Below, one piece after another: positions 26,411 through 33,260 of a DNA stretch of 33,260 nucleotides. The first letter of the stretch is position 1; the number at the start of each line of letters is the position of its first letter. The translations under genes and the position numbers were made by a program. The DNA comes from an uncultured Aliivibrio sp. (GTDB taxonomy: Bacteria > Pseudomonadota > Gammaproteobacteria > Enterobacterales > Vibrionaceae), in contig NZ_CAMLHO010000035.1 of the NCBI RefSeq assembly GCF_946479765.1, positions 1-33,260 of the forward strand, in the 5' to 3' direction. The notes beneath the pieces are model-generated. The model saw only the letters and a list, made by a program, of their open reading frames with translations. It did not search any database and had not been told where the DNA came from.

Positions 26411-28336
26411 ATGTCAGAAACTATTACTGAATTCCGCCAACTGGCTTTAGAAGAAACTTTACTATCTGCTCTTGATGAAATGGGCTTTATTTCACCAACG
26501 CCTATCCAAGCAGAATCTATTCCTCTATTGTTAGCTGGACGTGATGCACTTGGTAAAGCTCAAACAGGTACTGGTAAAACAGCTGCTTTCTCTTTACCTC
26601 TTCTAAATAAAATCAACCTTAAGCAACATAACCCACAAGCAATCATCATGGCTCCAACGCGTGAACTTGCTATTCAGGTTGCTGCTGAAGTTAAAAACCT
26701 TGGTCGTAACATTAATGGCCTTAAAGTTTTAGAGATCTACGGTGGTGCATCTATCGTTGATCAAATGCGTGCTCTAGGCCGCGGTGCTCATATCATCGTT
26801 GGTACTCCTGGCCGTGTTAAAGATTTACTTAACCGTGACCGTCTAAACCTAGGCGAAGTTCATACGTTCATCCTAGATGAAGCTGATGAAATGCTAAAAA
26901 TGGGTTTTGTTGATGATGTAACTTGGATTCTTGAAAAAGCACCAGAAACAGCTCAACGTATCCTATTCTCAGCAACTATGCCTCCAATGGTTAAGACTAT
27001 TGTTGACCGTTACCTACGTAATCCTGCTCGTGTTGATGTTGCTGGTTCTAACCATACGGTTGACAAAGTTACTCAAAACTTCTGGATCGTTAAAGGCGTA
27101 GAGAAAGACGAAGCAATGTCTCGTCTTCTTGAAACTGAAGAAACTGATGCATCTATCGTATTCGTTCGTACTCGTCAAGATACAGAGCGTCTAGCTGATT
27201 GGTTAAGCGCACGTGGCTTTAAAGCTGCTGCACTTCACGGTGATATTCCTCAGTCTCTACGTGAACGTACTGTTGATCACATCAAAACTGGTGTTATCGA
27301 TATCCTAGTTGCAACTGACGTTGTTGCACGTGGTCTTGATGTTCCACGTATTACTCACGTATTCAACTACGACATCCCATTTGATGTTGAGTCTTACATC
27401 CACCGTATCGGCCGTACTGGTCGTGCTGGACGTAAGGGTAAAGCGATTCTTTTAGTTCGCACAAACCAAATTCGTATGCTTCGTACGATTGAGCGTGTAA
27501 CTAAATCTTCTATGGAAGAGATTGAGCTTCCACATCGCGATCAAGTTGCAGAAGCTCGTCTAGCGGTTCTTGGTGCTGAATTAGCAGCAGACAAAGAATT
27601 CGTTGCATTAGAAGCGTTCTCTGACTTAATCACGAAACTTCAAGAGACTCTAGAAGTTGATGCAGCAACAATTGCAGCAATGCTTCTTAAGCGTCAACAA
27701 GGTAAGCGTCCTTTATTCTACAAAGGTCCAGATCCAATGATCGCAGCGATGGAACGTGCTAAACGTCGTCCAGAGCGTAGTGAACGTAGTGATCGTGGTG
27801 ACCGTCCTGATCGTGGCGAACGTCGTGATCGTGGCGAACGTCGTCAATACAACAATGACGATTTCGATACGTATCAATTAGAAGTTGGTCGTGACCAAGG
27901 TGTTCAAGTTAAAGACATCGTAGGTGCTCTAGCTAACGAACTTGGCTTCACTAAAGGTGCTATCGGTGCAATCAAACTTGCTCCGGGTCACACATACGTA
28001 CAGTTACCTAAGAAAATGTCTGCAGACGTTGCAAGCAAACTTAAGCAACTACGTATTCGTCAAAACGAAGTGAAAGCGGTTGTTGTTGAAGGTGTTGACC
28101 TAACAATTGATCGACGTCCTCGTACTGGCGGTGGTGCTGGTGCTGGTGCTGGCCGTGATGAGAACCGTGGTGGTAACAGCCGTGGTGGTTATCGTGGTAA
28201 TCGTGAAGGTGGTGCTGCTGCTGGTGGCGAACGTCGTTTTGACCGCAACAAAGGTGGCGATCACCGTGGTAGTCACCGTGGCGAACGAGCTCCAGGCGCA
28301 AGCCGTGCTCCACGCACGCCTCGCAACGAAGGTTAA
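26411..28336 (+). CDS. deaD: Cold-shock DEAD-box RNA helicase DeaD/CsdA
   Basis: A 641-residue RNA helicase for ribosome assembly and mRNA decay at low temperature. Motifs: Q motif (FISPTPIQAESIP), AQTGTGKT (50-57), PTRELAIQ (82-89), DEAD (156-159), SAT (187-189), ATDVVARGLDV and HRIGRTGRAG. A C-terminal RNA-binding domain of the DbpA/CsdA type (about 490-560, YQLEVGRDQGVQV and LAPGHTYVQLP) is flanked by two disordered Arg-rich segments. The first (about 452-480) is built from repeats of RSDRGDRPDRGERRDRGERR type; the second (about 565-641) is Gly/Arg/Asn-rich. The codons favour highly expressed choices (CGT for Arg, GGT for Gly). The long leader upstream is probably regulatory. A strong terminator follows. 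Confidence 0.95.
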   Translation: MSETITEFRQLALEETLLSALDEMGFISPTPIQAESIPLLLAGRDALGKAQTGTGKTAAFSLPLLNKINLKQHNPQAIIMAPTRELAIQVAAEVKNLGRNINGLKVLEIYGGASIVDQMRALGRGAHIIVGTPGRVKDLLNRDRLNLGEVHTFILDEADEMLKMGFVDDVTWILEKAPETAQRILFSATMPPMVKTIVDRYLRNPARVDVAGSNHTVDKVTQNFWIVKGVEKDEAMSRLLETEETDASIVFVRTRQDTERLADWLSARGFKAAALHGDIPQSLRERTVDHIKTGVIDILVATDVVARGLDVPRITHVFNYDIPFDVESYIHRIGRTGRAGRKGKAILLVRTNQIRMLRTIERVTKSSMEEIELPHRDQVAEARLAVLGAELAADKEFVALEAFSDLITKLQETLEVDAATIAAMLLKRQQGKRPLFYKGPDPMIAAMERAKRRPERSERSDRGDRPDRGERRDRGERRQYNNDDFDTYQLEVGRDQGVQVKDIVGALANELGFTKGAIGAIKLAPGHTYVQLPKKMSADVASKLKQLRIRQNEVKAVVVEGVDLTIDRRPRTGGGAGAGAGRDENRGGNSRGGYRGNREGGAAAGGERRFDRNKGGDHRGSHRGERAPGASRAPRTPRNEG

Positions 28337-28354
28337 TCATTAAAGATTAAAATA

Positions 28355-28385
28355 AAAACCGAGCTCAAGTAGCTCGGTTTTTTTA
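28355..28385 (+). terminator. Rho-independent terminator of deaD
   Basis: An 11-bp stem AAAACCGAGCT / AGCTCGGTTTT (28355-28365 with 28371-28381) with a 5-nt loop is followed by more T, 18 bases after the stop. Confidence 0.93.
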
Positions 28386-28516
28386 TGCCTGTCGTTTGTG
28401 TTTTATGTGAATTTATTTATTTCCGTTTTTATTGAATAGTGGTATTTTCTGCAAATCGCAATATGGATAAGATCGTTTGCGATGAATATTATTTTATTAG
28501 TTAATGGATAACTATA

Positions 28517-29038
28517 ATGAACAATGAAATTCGACTACGCGCACTTGAACAAACCGACTTACGCTTTATCCATCAGTTGAATAACAACAGATCGATCATG
28601 TCATACTGGTTTGAAGAACCTTACGAATCTTACTATGAGCTTGAAGATTTATTTCGCAAGCATATTCATGACAGTACAGAGCGCCGTTTTATTGCAGAAA
28701 ATAATGACCAACAGTCTATTGGTTTAGTTGAGTTGGTTGAAATTAATAGCATTCACCGCAGTGCAGAGTTTCAAATTATTATAGCCCCAGATTTTCAAGG
28801 CAATGGATATGCACGAGGTTTAATTCATCGTGCTTTAAATTATGCATTTACGATATTGAATTTGCATAAGGTTTATCTACACGTTGCAGTGAACAATGAT
28901 AAAGCGATTCATCTTTATGAAAAATGTGGGTTTGCTGAAGAAGGGCATTTAGTTCAAGAGATTTTTGTGAATGGCAAATACTGCGATATTAAGCGTATGT
29001 ATATTCTTCAAGATCATTATTTAGAAAGCCGAAAATAA
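28517..29038 (+). CDS. speG: Spermidine N-acetyltransferase
   Basis: A 173-residue GNAT-fold enzyme that transfers acetyl from acetyl-CoA to spermidine or spermine, limiting polyamine toxicity. The alignment with SpeG is direct: [20 protein letters not shown], then [14 protein letters not shown] (polyamine-site loop), [31 protein letters not shown], the acetyl-CoA loop FQGNGYARG, and [14 protein letters not shown] near the end. The length is slightly shorter than E. coli SpeG at the N-terminus. It is a single gene with its own short leader, and a hairpin follows the stop. In Vibrio relatives, SpeG is a dodecamer with an allosteric polyamine site. Confidence 0.95.
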   Translation: MNNEIRLRALEQTDLRFIHQLNNNRSIMSYWFEEPYESYYELEDLFRKHIHDSTERRFIAENNDQQSIGLVELVEINSIHRSAEFQIIIAPDFQGNGYARGLIHRALNYAFTILNLHKVYLHVAVNNDKAIHLYEKCGFAEEGHLVQEIFVNGKYCDIKRMYILQDHYLESRK

Positions 29039-29064
29039 TAACGATTTCAAATGTTAGATACATA

Positions 29065-29091
29065 AAGGGGCTTCTATTTTAGAAGCCCCTT
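29065..29091. terminator. Hairpin between convergent speG and focA
   Basis: A 12-bp perfect stem AAGGGGCTTCTA / TAGAAGCCCCTT (29065-29076 with 29080-29091) has a 3-nt loop. Only a weak T-tract follows on either strand, yet its position between two converging stops supports a terminator role. Confidence 0.75.
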
Positions 29092-29121
29092 GCTTACCAA
29101 CTGTGTTGTTATATTTTAAGG

Positions 29122-30591
29122 TTAAGCAACAATCGCTTCCATTTCATCTTCTTGCGTTTTTACGACTTCCATACGTTCGCCGTAGATTGAGCGTAACTGA
29201 GTAACAACATCACCACGAGTCACTACACCGACAAATTTATTGTCTTCGATAACCGGTAAAACACGTGGTTTAGCAATACGCATGTCACGAGCGCGGTCAT
29301 TAACAGATAATGTACTGTAGCTAGTTGCATATCCCATGTCTGTTGTTGGGTATAAAGTTGGTTTATCAATCGCATAGAATTCAGCCAATTGAAGCAGGGT
29401 ATCTTTTGATGAAATACTTGTGATATCGGTTTTCATTAAATCAGCAACAGTACGACCTTTTTCAGGTAAATAATCTTCACACCATAACTCAACTAATACA
29501 TCATGTTCAGAGAAGAAACCTACGACTTCATTGTGGCTGTTGATAACAATTGCACCAGAAAGGTGGCGGTCTAATAGGTTATCCAGTGCAACTTCAACAG
29601 GCATTTCAGGGCGAAGTACGTAAGCGTTAATATCCATAAATTGATTTACTGTTTTATTCGCGTTCATTTCAGTTATTTCCTTTGTGTCTGAATCGGTAAA
29701 AAGAGGAGTAATTTGTGATGCTGGTACTGCATTTAATTGAGGGCGAGAGAAGATAGCCCAGTAACCTAAACCAACCAATCCTGCACCGCCGACGATATTC
29801 CCAAGAGTGACAGGGATAAGGTTGGCTGTAATAAAGTTAACGATATTTAGATCGGCGTATTGTTCTGGTGTTGAACCAACGGCAAGCCAGAATTCTGGTG
29901 GAGCAAGTTGTTGAATAGCAATACCTAATGGAACCATGAACATATTGGCAACACAGTGTTCAAAACCGCTGCTAACAAACATAGCAACAGGAAGAATTAC
30001 CATGACTGCTTTGGTTAACATATTGGTTGAGCAGAAGGTCAGCCATACCGCTAAACACACCAACAAGTTACATAAAATACCTAAAGCAAATGCTTCTAAT
30101 GGTTGATGGTGTAATTTATGTTGTGCGATGTTTAAGGCGTTTAAACCCCATTGACCGCCATCGTTTTGATACATACCGGCAGAAACAACGAGTGCTAATA
30201 ACAAAGTGGCACCGATAAAGTTACCGATATAAACCTTGCCCCATATGCCCAACATCTTGCCAAAACTGATCTGTTTATTTGCAACGGCTATCGCCGAAAG
30301 TACAGAACTGGTAAATAATTCACCACCACCTATAACAACAAGAATCAACCCTAAGCTAAAGGCTAAACCACCCGCAAAACGACTGATCCCCCAACCTGTT
30401 TGCGTATTACCTGTTGTGACCGTGATATAAAAAATGAAGGCTATTCCGATAAACACACCGGCCATAATAGCTAAGCCAATTACCATGCTTGTCGGCTTCT
30501 TTGATTTAGCCAGTGCGTAGTAAGCCGCTTGTTCCATCATTTCACTGGGATTAAATTGTCCAGTAGTATTTGGACTGAGGTTAGAGCTCAT
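29122..30591 (-). CDS. focA: FocA-type formate/nitrite channel fused to CBS domains
   Basis: A 489-residue protein. Residues 1-about 285 are a six-helix formate channel closely matching E. coli FocA: GGLAFSLGLILVV, ELFTSSVL with the gating Thr94 (E. coli Thr91), NGQ/GGQWGLNAL, and GFEHCVANMFMVPLGI with the key His212 (E. coli His209). After a short linker, about 200 extra residues hold a pair of CBS domains (about 308-370, VNQFMDINAYVLRP and VVGFFSEHDVL; and about 388-470, VADLMKTDITSI and FVGVVTRGDVV). CBS pairs bind adenine nucleotides, suggesting the channel is gated by energy state. Ordinary FocA lacks this part. No pflB is adjacent, unlike the enterobacterial operon. It is divergent from a LysR gene. 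Confidence 0.9.
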   Translation of the reverse strand: MSSNLSPNTTGQFNPSEMMEQAAYYALAKSKKPTSMVIGLAIMAGVFIGIAFIFYITVTTGNTQTGWGISRFAGGLAFSLGLILVVIGGGELFTSSVLSAIAVANKQISFGKMLGIWGKVYIGNFIGATLLLALVVSAGMYQNDGGQWGLNALNIAQHKLHHQPLEAFALGILCNLLVCLAVWLTFCSTNMLTKAVMVILPVAMFVSSGFEHCVANMFMVPLGIAIQQLAPPEFWLAVGSTPEQYADLNIVNFITANLIPVTLGNIVGGAGLVGLGYWAIFSRPQLNAVPASQITPLFTDSDTKEITEMNANKTVNQFMDINAYVLRPEMPVEVALDNLLDRHLSGAIVINSHNEVVGFFSEHDVLVELWCEDYLPEKGRTVADLMKTDITSISSKDTLLQLAEFYAIDKPTLYPTTDMGYATSYSTLSVNDRARDMRIAKPRVLPVIEDNKFVGVVTRGDVVTQLRSIYGERMEVVKTQEDEMEAIVA

Positions 30592-30783
30592 TTGTCCTCC
30601 TTAAGTAATTGGTTATTAAGAGACTCAAGAGAAAGGAGTTGACCTCGCTTGCTTGAGCCCATTTAGATTATGAGAAAATCAAAGGTAGGTAAAATTGATT
30701 ATTTTTAGGATCTATATCAGTTTTATTGATGCGAGTAAGATGGTATGATTATTTCAAAATAAGTTCTTATAAAAGAGATGGTT

Positions 30784-31689
30784 ATGCGTTATTCATTAAA
30801 GCAGTTGGCAGTTTTTGATGCAGTCGCAACAACAGGAAGTGTCAGCCAAGCGGCAGAGTTATTGTCATTAACTCAATCAGCGACCAGTATGTCGTTGTCT
30901 CAATTAGAAAAAATGCTAGGACGATCTTTGTTTGAGCGCCATGGAAAGCGAATGGGGCTAACTCATTGGGGTGTATGGCTTCGTCCTAAAGCAAAGAAGC
31001 TCATTCATGATGCACAACAGATAGAATTAGGCTTTTATGATCAGCATTTGATCAGTGGAGAAATCTCTTTAGGCGCGAGTCAAACGGCGGCAGAGCACTT
31101 AGTTCCAAACCTTATCAGTAATATTGATAATGATTTCCCAGAGATTCGAATTTCTCTAGGGGTAAAAAATACCTCAGGGATCATTAATGGCGTGCTTGAT
31201 TATAAATATGAACTTGGCATCATTGAAGGGCGATGTGATGACAGTCGTATTCATCAAGAAGTCTTTTGTAAAGATCACTTAATTATCGTGGCAGCAGCTC
31301 ATCATCCTTTTGCTAAGCATGAAACAGTAAGCTTAGCCCAGTTAGAGCAAGCTAAATGGGTATTACGTGAGCATGGGGCAGGGACGAGAACGATCTTTGA
31401 TAGTGCAATCCACGATAAAATTCCAGATTTAGATGTGTGGCGAGAGTATGAATATGTGCCAGTATTAAGAACATTAGTCGCAAATGGACAATACTTAAGC
31501 TGTTTGCCTTACTTAGATGTGGTTAAATACATAGATCGAGGTGAGTTAGTGGCTTTAAACGTCCCTGAATTAAATATGGAGCGAACCTTGTCTTTTATTT
31601 GGCGTTCTAGTATGGACCAAAATCCAATCAGTAGCTGTATTCGTCGTGAAGGGATCCGAATGATAAAGAGCCATCATGTTATTCGTTAG
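30784..31689 (+). CDS. LysR-family transcriptional regulator
   Basis: A roughly 301-residue regulator with an N-terminal winged helix-turn-helix (residues about 3-62; QLAVFDAVATTGSVSQAAELL and SLSQLEKMLGRSLFER). A two-lobe effector-binding domain (about 90-295) contains ISLGASQTAAEHLVP and RTLVANGQYLSCLP. The pattern LREHGAGTRTIFD and the overall layout recall YeiE-like members, but the match is not close enough to name it. The second ATG, at 30784, has AAGAG six bases before it and is preferred to the one at 30778. It is divergently transcribed from focA with about 190 bases between, the usual geometry for a LysR protein controlling its neighbour; formate-channel control is an inference. Confidence 0.9.
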   Translation: MRYSLKQLAVFDAVATTGSVSQAAELLSLTQSATSMSLSQLEKMLGRSLFERHGKRMGLTHWGVWLRPKAKKLIHDAQQIELGFYDQHLISGEISLGASQTAAEHLVPNLISNIDNDFPEIRISLGVKNTSGIINGVLDYKYELGIIEGRCDDSRIHQEVFCKDHLIIVAAAHHPFAKHETVSLAQLEQAKWVLREHGAGTRTIFDSAIHDKIPDLDVWREYEYVPVLRTLVANGQYLSCLPYLDVVKYIDRGELVALNVPELNMERTLSFIWRSSMDQNPISSCIRREGIRMIKSHHVIR

Positions 31690-31784
31690 CATTTCTACAT
31701 GAAAATCGACTTCTTAGTTTGTGTGTTATTTGCTATTCTCATTCACAGATAATTACGACTTATAGATTTAGGGATAAAAAAGAG

Positions 31785-32465
31785 ATGCCAGCCTTATCAG
31801 TTTTATTGATGGATAGCTTTAATTACTTCAAAAAGCATTTTATTGCTTTCTGTATTCTTGTTTTACCATTTGCATTACTTACCAATGGTATTGCATTGAG
31901 TTTTAATGAAGAGGATGGCTCAGGTAAGTTTTTAATTTACATGTTGTTTATTTTAACTATCTATCCTTTTTATAAAGGCGCGATTCTTTATTATATTGCG
32001 TATTCGTTTGATGGACGTCGTGTTCCATTCAGTCAGCTATACCAGATCCCTGCAACCACGTGGTTTTCATTTGTTTTAATGAATATTATTTTAGGTGCAG
32101 CAGTATTAACTGGATTTATTGCCTTAGTGTTGCCTGGTTTATATCTGATGGCGCGTTTCTCATTCACCGAAATTTATTGTGTGCTTTATAAAGAGAAGAC
32201 ATTAGATGCAATAAAACTAGGTTGGCATGAGACAAAAGACAATTATTGGATACTCTTTAAAGGTTTAGTTATTATTTTTGGCTTTACCACAGGATTAATG
32301 TGGATAATTGAACATGGTTTTTCCTTAATTGGTCTTAAATCAACAGCACTATCTTTCTTTTTTTCGGTGTGTGAAGTGGTTTTATCAATGATGAATACGA
32401 TCTTTATGTTTAGAGTCTTTACAGTGAACACTAAGAGATTAGAAGAAATTCAACAAATTGACTAA
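31785..32465 (+). CDS. YciC-like (UPF0259) multi-pass membrane protein
   Basis: About 226 residues with five or six hydrophobic helices: FIAFCILVLPFALLTNG, FLIYMLFILTIYPFYKG, WFSFVLMNIILGAAVLTG continuing into a Pro/Gly turn IALVLPGLYLMARF, then WILFKGLVIIFGFTTGL, and a last one near the end. The LPGLYL.ARFSF segment followed by a cytoplasmic DAIKLGWHETKDN stretch is typical of the YciC family, whose function is unknown. The ATG at 31785 (MPALSVLLMDSF) fits the family's start; the longer frame from 31719 would cover apparent leader. A terminator follows within 50 bases. It may be co-transcribed with the LysR gene 95 bases upstream. Confidence 0.75.
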   Translation: MPALSVLLMDSFNYFKKHFIAFCILVLPFALLTNGIALSFNEEDGSGKFLIYMLFILTIYPFYKGAILYYIAYSFDGRRVPFSQLYQIPATTWFSFVLMNIILGAAVLTGFIALVLPGLYLMARFSFTEIYCVLYKEKTLDAIKLGWHETKDNYWILFKGLVIIFGFTTGLMWIIEHGFSLIGLKSTALSFFFSVCEVVLSMMNTIFMFRVFTVNTKRLEEIQQID

Positions 32466-32509
32466 CTTAGTTACTATAATATTATAACTGTCTGAAATAT
32501 CAATAGAAG

Positions 32510-32540
32510 CAGCTAATCCGAGAGGTTAGCTGTTTTTTTA
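32510..32540 (+). terminator. Rho-independent terminator after the YciC-like gene
   Basis: CAGCTAA (32510-32516) pairs with TTAGCTG (32526-32532), with two further inner pairs possible, followed by seven T. Confidence 0.88.
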
Positions 32541-32660
32541 TGCTTATTTATAAATGAGACAGCTGTTGCAAAATTGTTGTACTGTGCTTTATTAGTTGTT
32601 TGTAATCATAGAAGGTGTCAATTAATGTAAGAATTCATTGCTGAATATAGGGAAGTATCT

Positions 32661-33260
32661 ATGAAGTTTCGTCATAAAATAATTGCAGCGTTCTCCGTTA
32701 TCATGGTGTGTACGTTATCGATGTTAAGTTTTGTTCAATACCTGAATATGAAACAAGAAGTGGAGTATCAAGTTGAGTCAAGTATTGTAGAAATCGTCAA
32801 CGGCGTTCGAAATACGGTGAGCTCAGAGCTTTCGGGTAAGGTGATGCTGGCGGAATATGCAACAGCGATGATTAAAGCGAACCCAAAGCCAGATTCAATA
32901 TTGACAGTATTCAAGCAAGCACAAATAAAAAGCGCTTTTCTTCTTGCTGGTGTAGGCTTTGAAGATGGAACCTTTTTAAGTAATGATCTGTCTTGGAACC
33001 CTTCTGATTATGATCCAAGGGCAAGAGGTTGGTATATAGACTCAAAGAAATTGAGAAAAACACTGATTACAGCCCCTTATGAAGATGCTGAAACAAAAGA
33101 TATCCTTATATCCATTGCTACTACTATTGAAGAAAACGGTCAATTTAAAGGGTCTTTATTTTTTGATTTAAGCCTTTCTCGTTTAGCTGATTTAGTGAAT
33201 CAAGTTGAGTTGTTTGGAGCTGGGTATCTATTTATTGTAGATCAAGATGGTACAGTAATC
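32661..33260 (+). CDS. dCache sensor protein, probable amino-acid chemoreceptor (3' end outside window)
   Basis: The first 200 residues of a membrane receptor. A transmembrane helix (about 6-28) is followed by a periplasmic double-Cache domain. Tyr117, Arg122, Trp124 and Tyr125 (in YDPRARGWY), Tyr140, and Asp169 (LFFDLSLS) sit at exactly the spacing of the amino-acid-binding residues known from dCache_1 receptors such as Pseudomonas PctA. The N-terminus (MKFRHKIIAAFSVIM) and layout are those of a methyl-accepting chemotaxis protein. The output domain is not in the window, so a GGDEF or kinase output cannot be excluded. GGAAG precedes the ATG by 6 bases. Confidence 0.85.
   Translation, partial: MKFRHKIIAAFSVIMVCTLSMLSFVQYLNMKQEVEYQVESSIVEIVNGVRNTVSSELSGKVMLAEYATAMIKANPKPDSILTVFKQAQIKSAFLLAGVGFEDGTFLSNDLSWNPSDYDPRARGWYIDSKKLRKTLITAPYEDAETKDILISIATTIEENGQFKGSLFFDLSLSRLADLVNQVELFGAGYLFIVDQDGTVI

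Noticed and set aside
28041-28343. Long frames opposite and out of phase with the end of deaD
   Set aside because: They arise from the Gly/Arg codon repeats; the His/Gln- and Val-rich translations are artefacts.
30592-30783. FNR-type site between focA and the LysR gene
   Set aside because: TTGAT-like half sites are present but do not pair into the TTGAT-N4-ATCAA consensus.
1-33260. CRISPR arrays, insertion sequences, toxin-antitoxin or phage-defence genes
   Set aside because: I saw no regularly spaced repeats, transposase or defence-type proteins; the only mobile-element trace is the integrase remnant.

Overview
The window (33,260 bases, AT-rich) reads as a stretch of a Vibrionaceae genome, most likely Aliivibrio (Vibrio fischeri group) and plausibly the second chromosome. 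This is inferred from close matches in my memory to gammaproteobacterial YbdG, RNase II, DeaD, SpeG, FocA, YiaV and YiaW, from the low GC content, and from the many chemoreceptors and GGDEF proteins. No database search was possible.

Layout. 1-514: the end of a membrane GGDEF diguanylate cyclase cut by the window edge. 933-2797: a two-gene fructose-family PTS operon (EIIA, then EIIC-EIIB). 2883-4998: an HdeD-like membrane protein and a YbdG-type mechanosensitive channel starting at TTG. 5115-6989: a dCache chemoreceptor. 7312-13603: a 6.2 kb segment bracketed by two identical tRNA-Ser(UGA) genes in the same orientation, each with its own promoter and terminator. It holds a soluble CZB chemoreceptor, a MASE1 histidine kinase/FixJ-like regulator pair, a lipoprotein of unknown function, and a decayed tyrosine-recombinase C-terminus next to the second tRNA. 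This looks like an old integration hot spot.

14069-15328: an RhlE-type RNA helicase. 15642-18712: a tight three-gene envelope operon (small outer-membrane barrel, Omp85-type barrel without POTRA domains, and a DUF4056-like periplasmic protein with conserved-looking His/Glu motifs), the best candidate here for an uncharacterised system. 18793-20394: a BCCT osmolyte transporter. 20594-22104: yiaW-yiaV, an inner-membrane/membrane-fusion pair. 22273-24012: a second membrane diguanylate cyclase divergent from a ComFB-family protein, a probable c-di-GMP synthase/receptor pair. 24070-28336: RNase II and the cold-shock helicase DeaD, divergent, the latter with a long leader. 28517-29038: spermidine acetyltransferase. 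29122-30591: a FocA formate channel fused to CBS domains, divergent from a LysR regulator. 31785-32465: a YciC-like membrane protein. 32661-end: the start of a dCache chemoreceptor carrying the amino-acid-binding residue pattern.

Themes: sensing and signalling (three chemoreceptors, two diguanylate cyclases, one two-component pair), RNA metabolism (two DEAD-box helicases and RNase II), and envelope/transport genes. Almost every transcription unit ends in a clear hairpin terminator, several of them shared by convergent genes.
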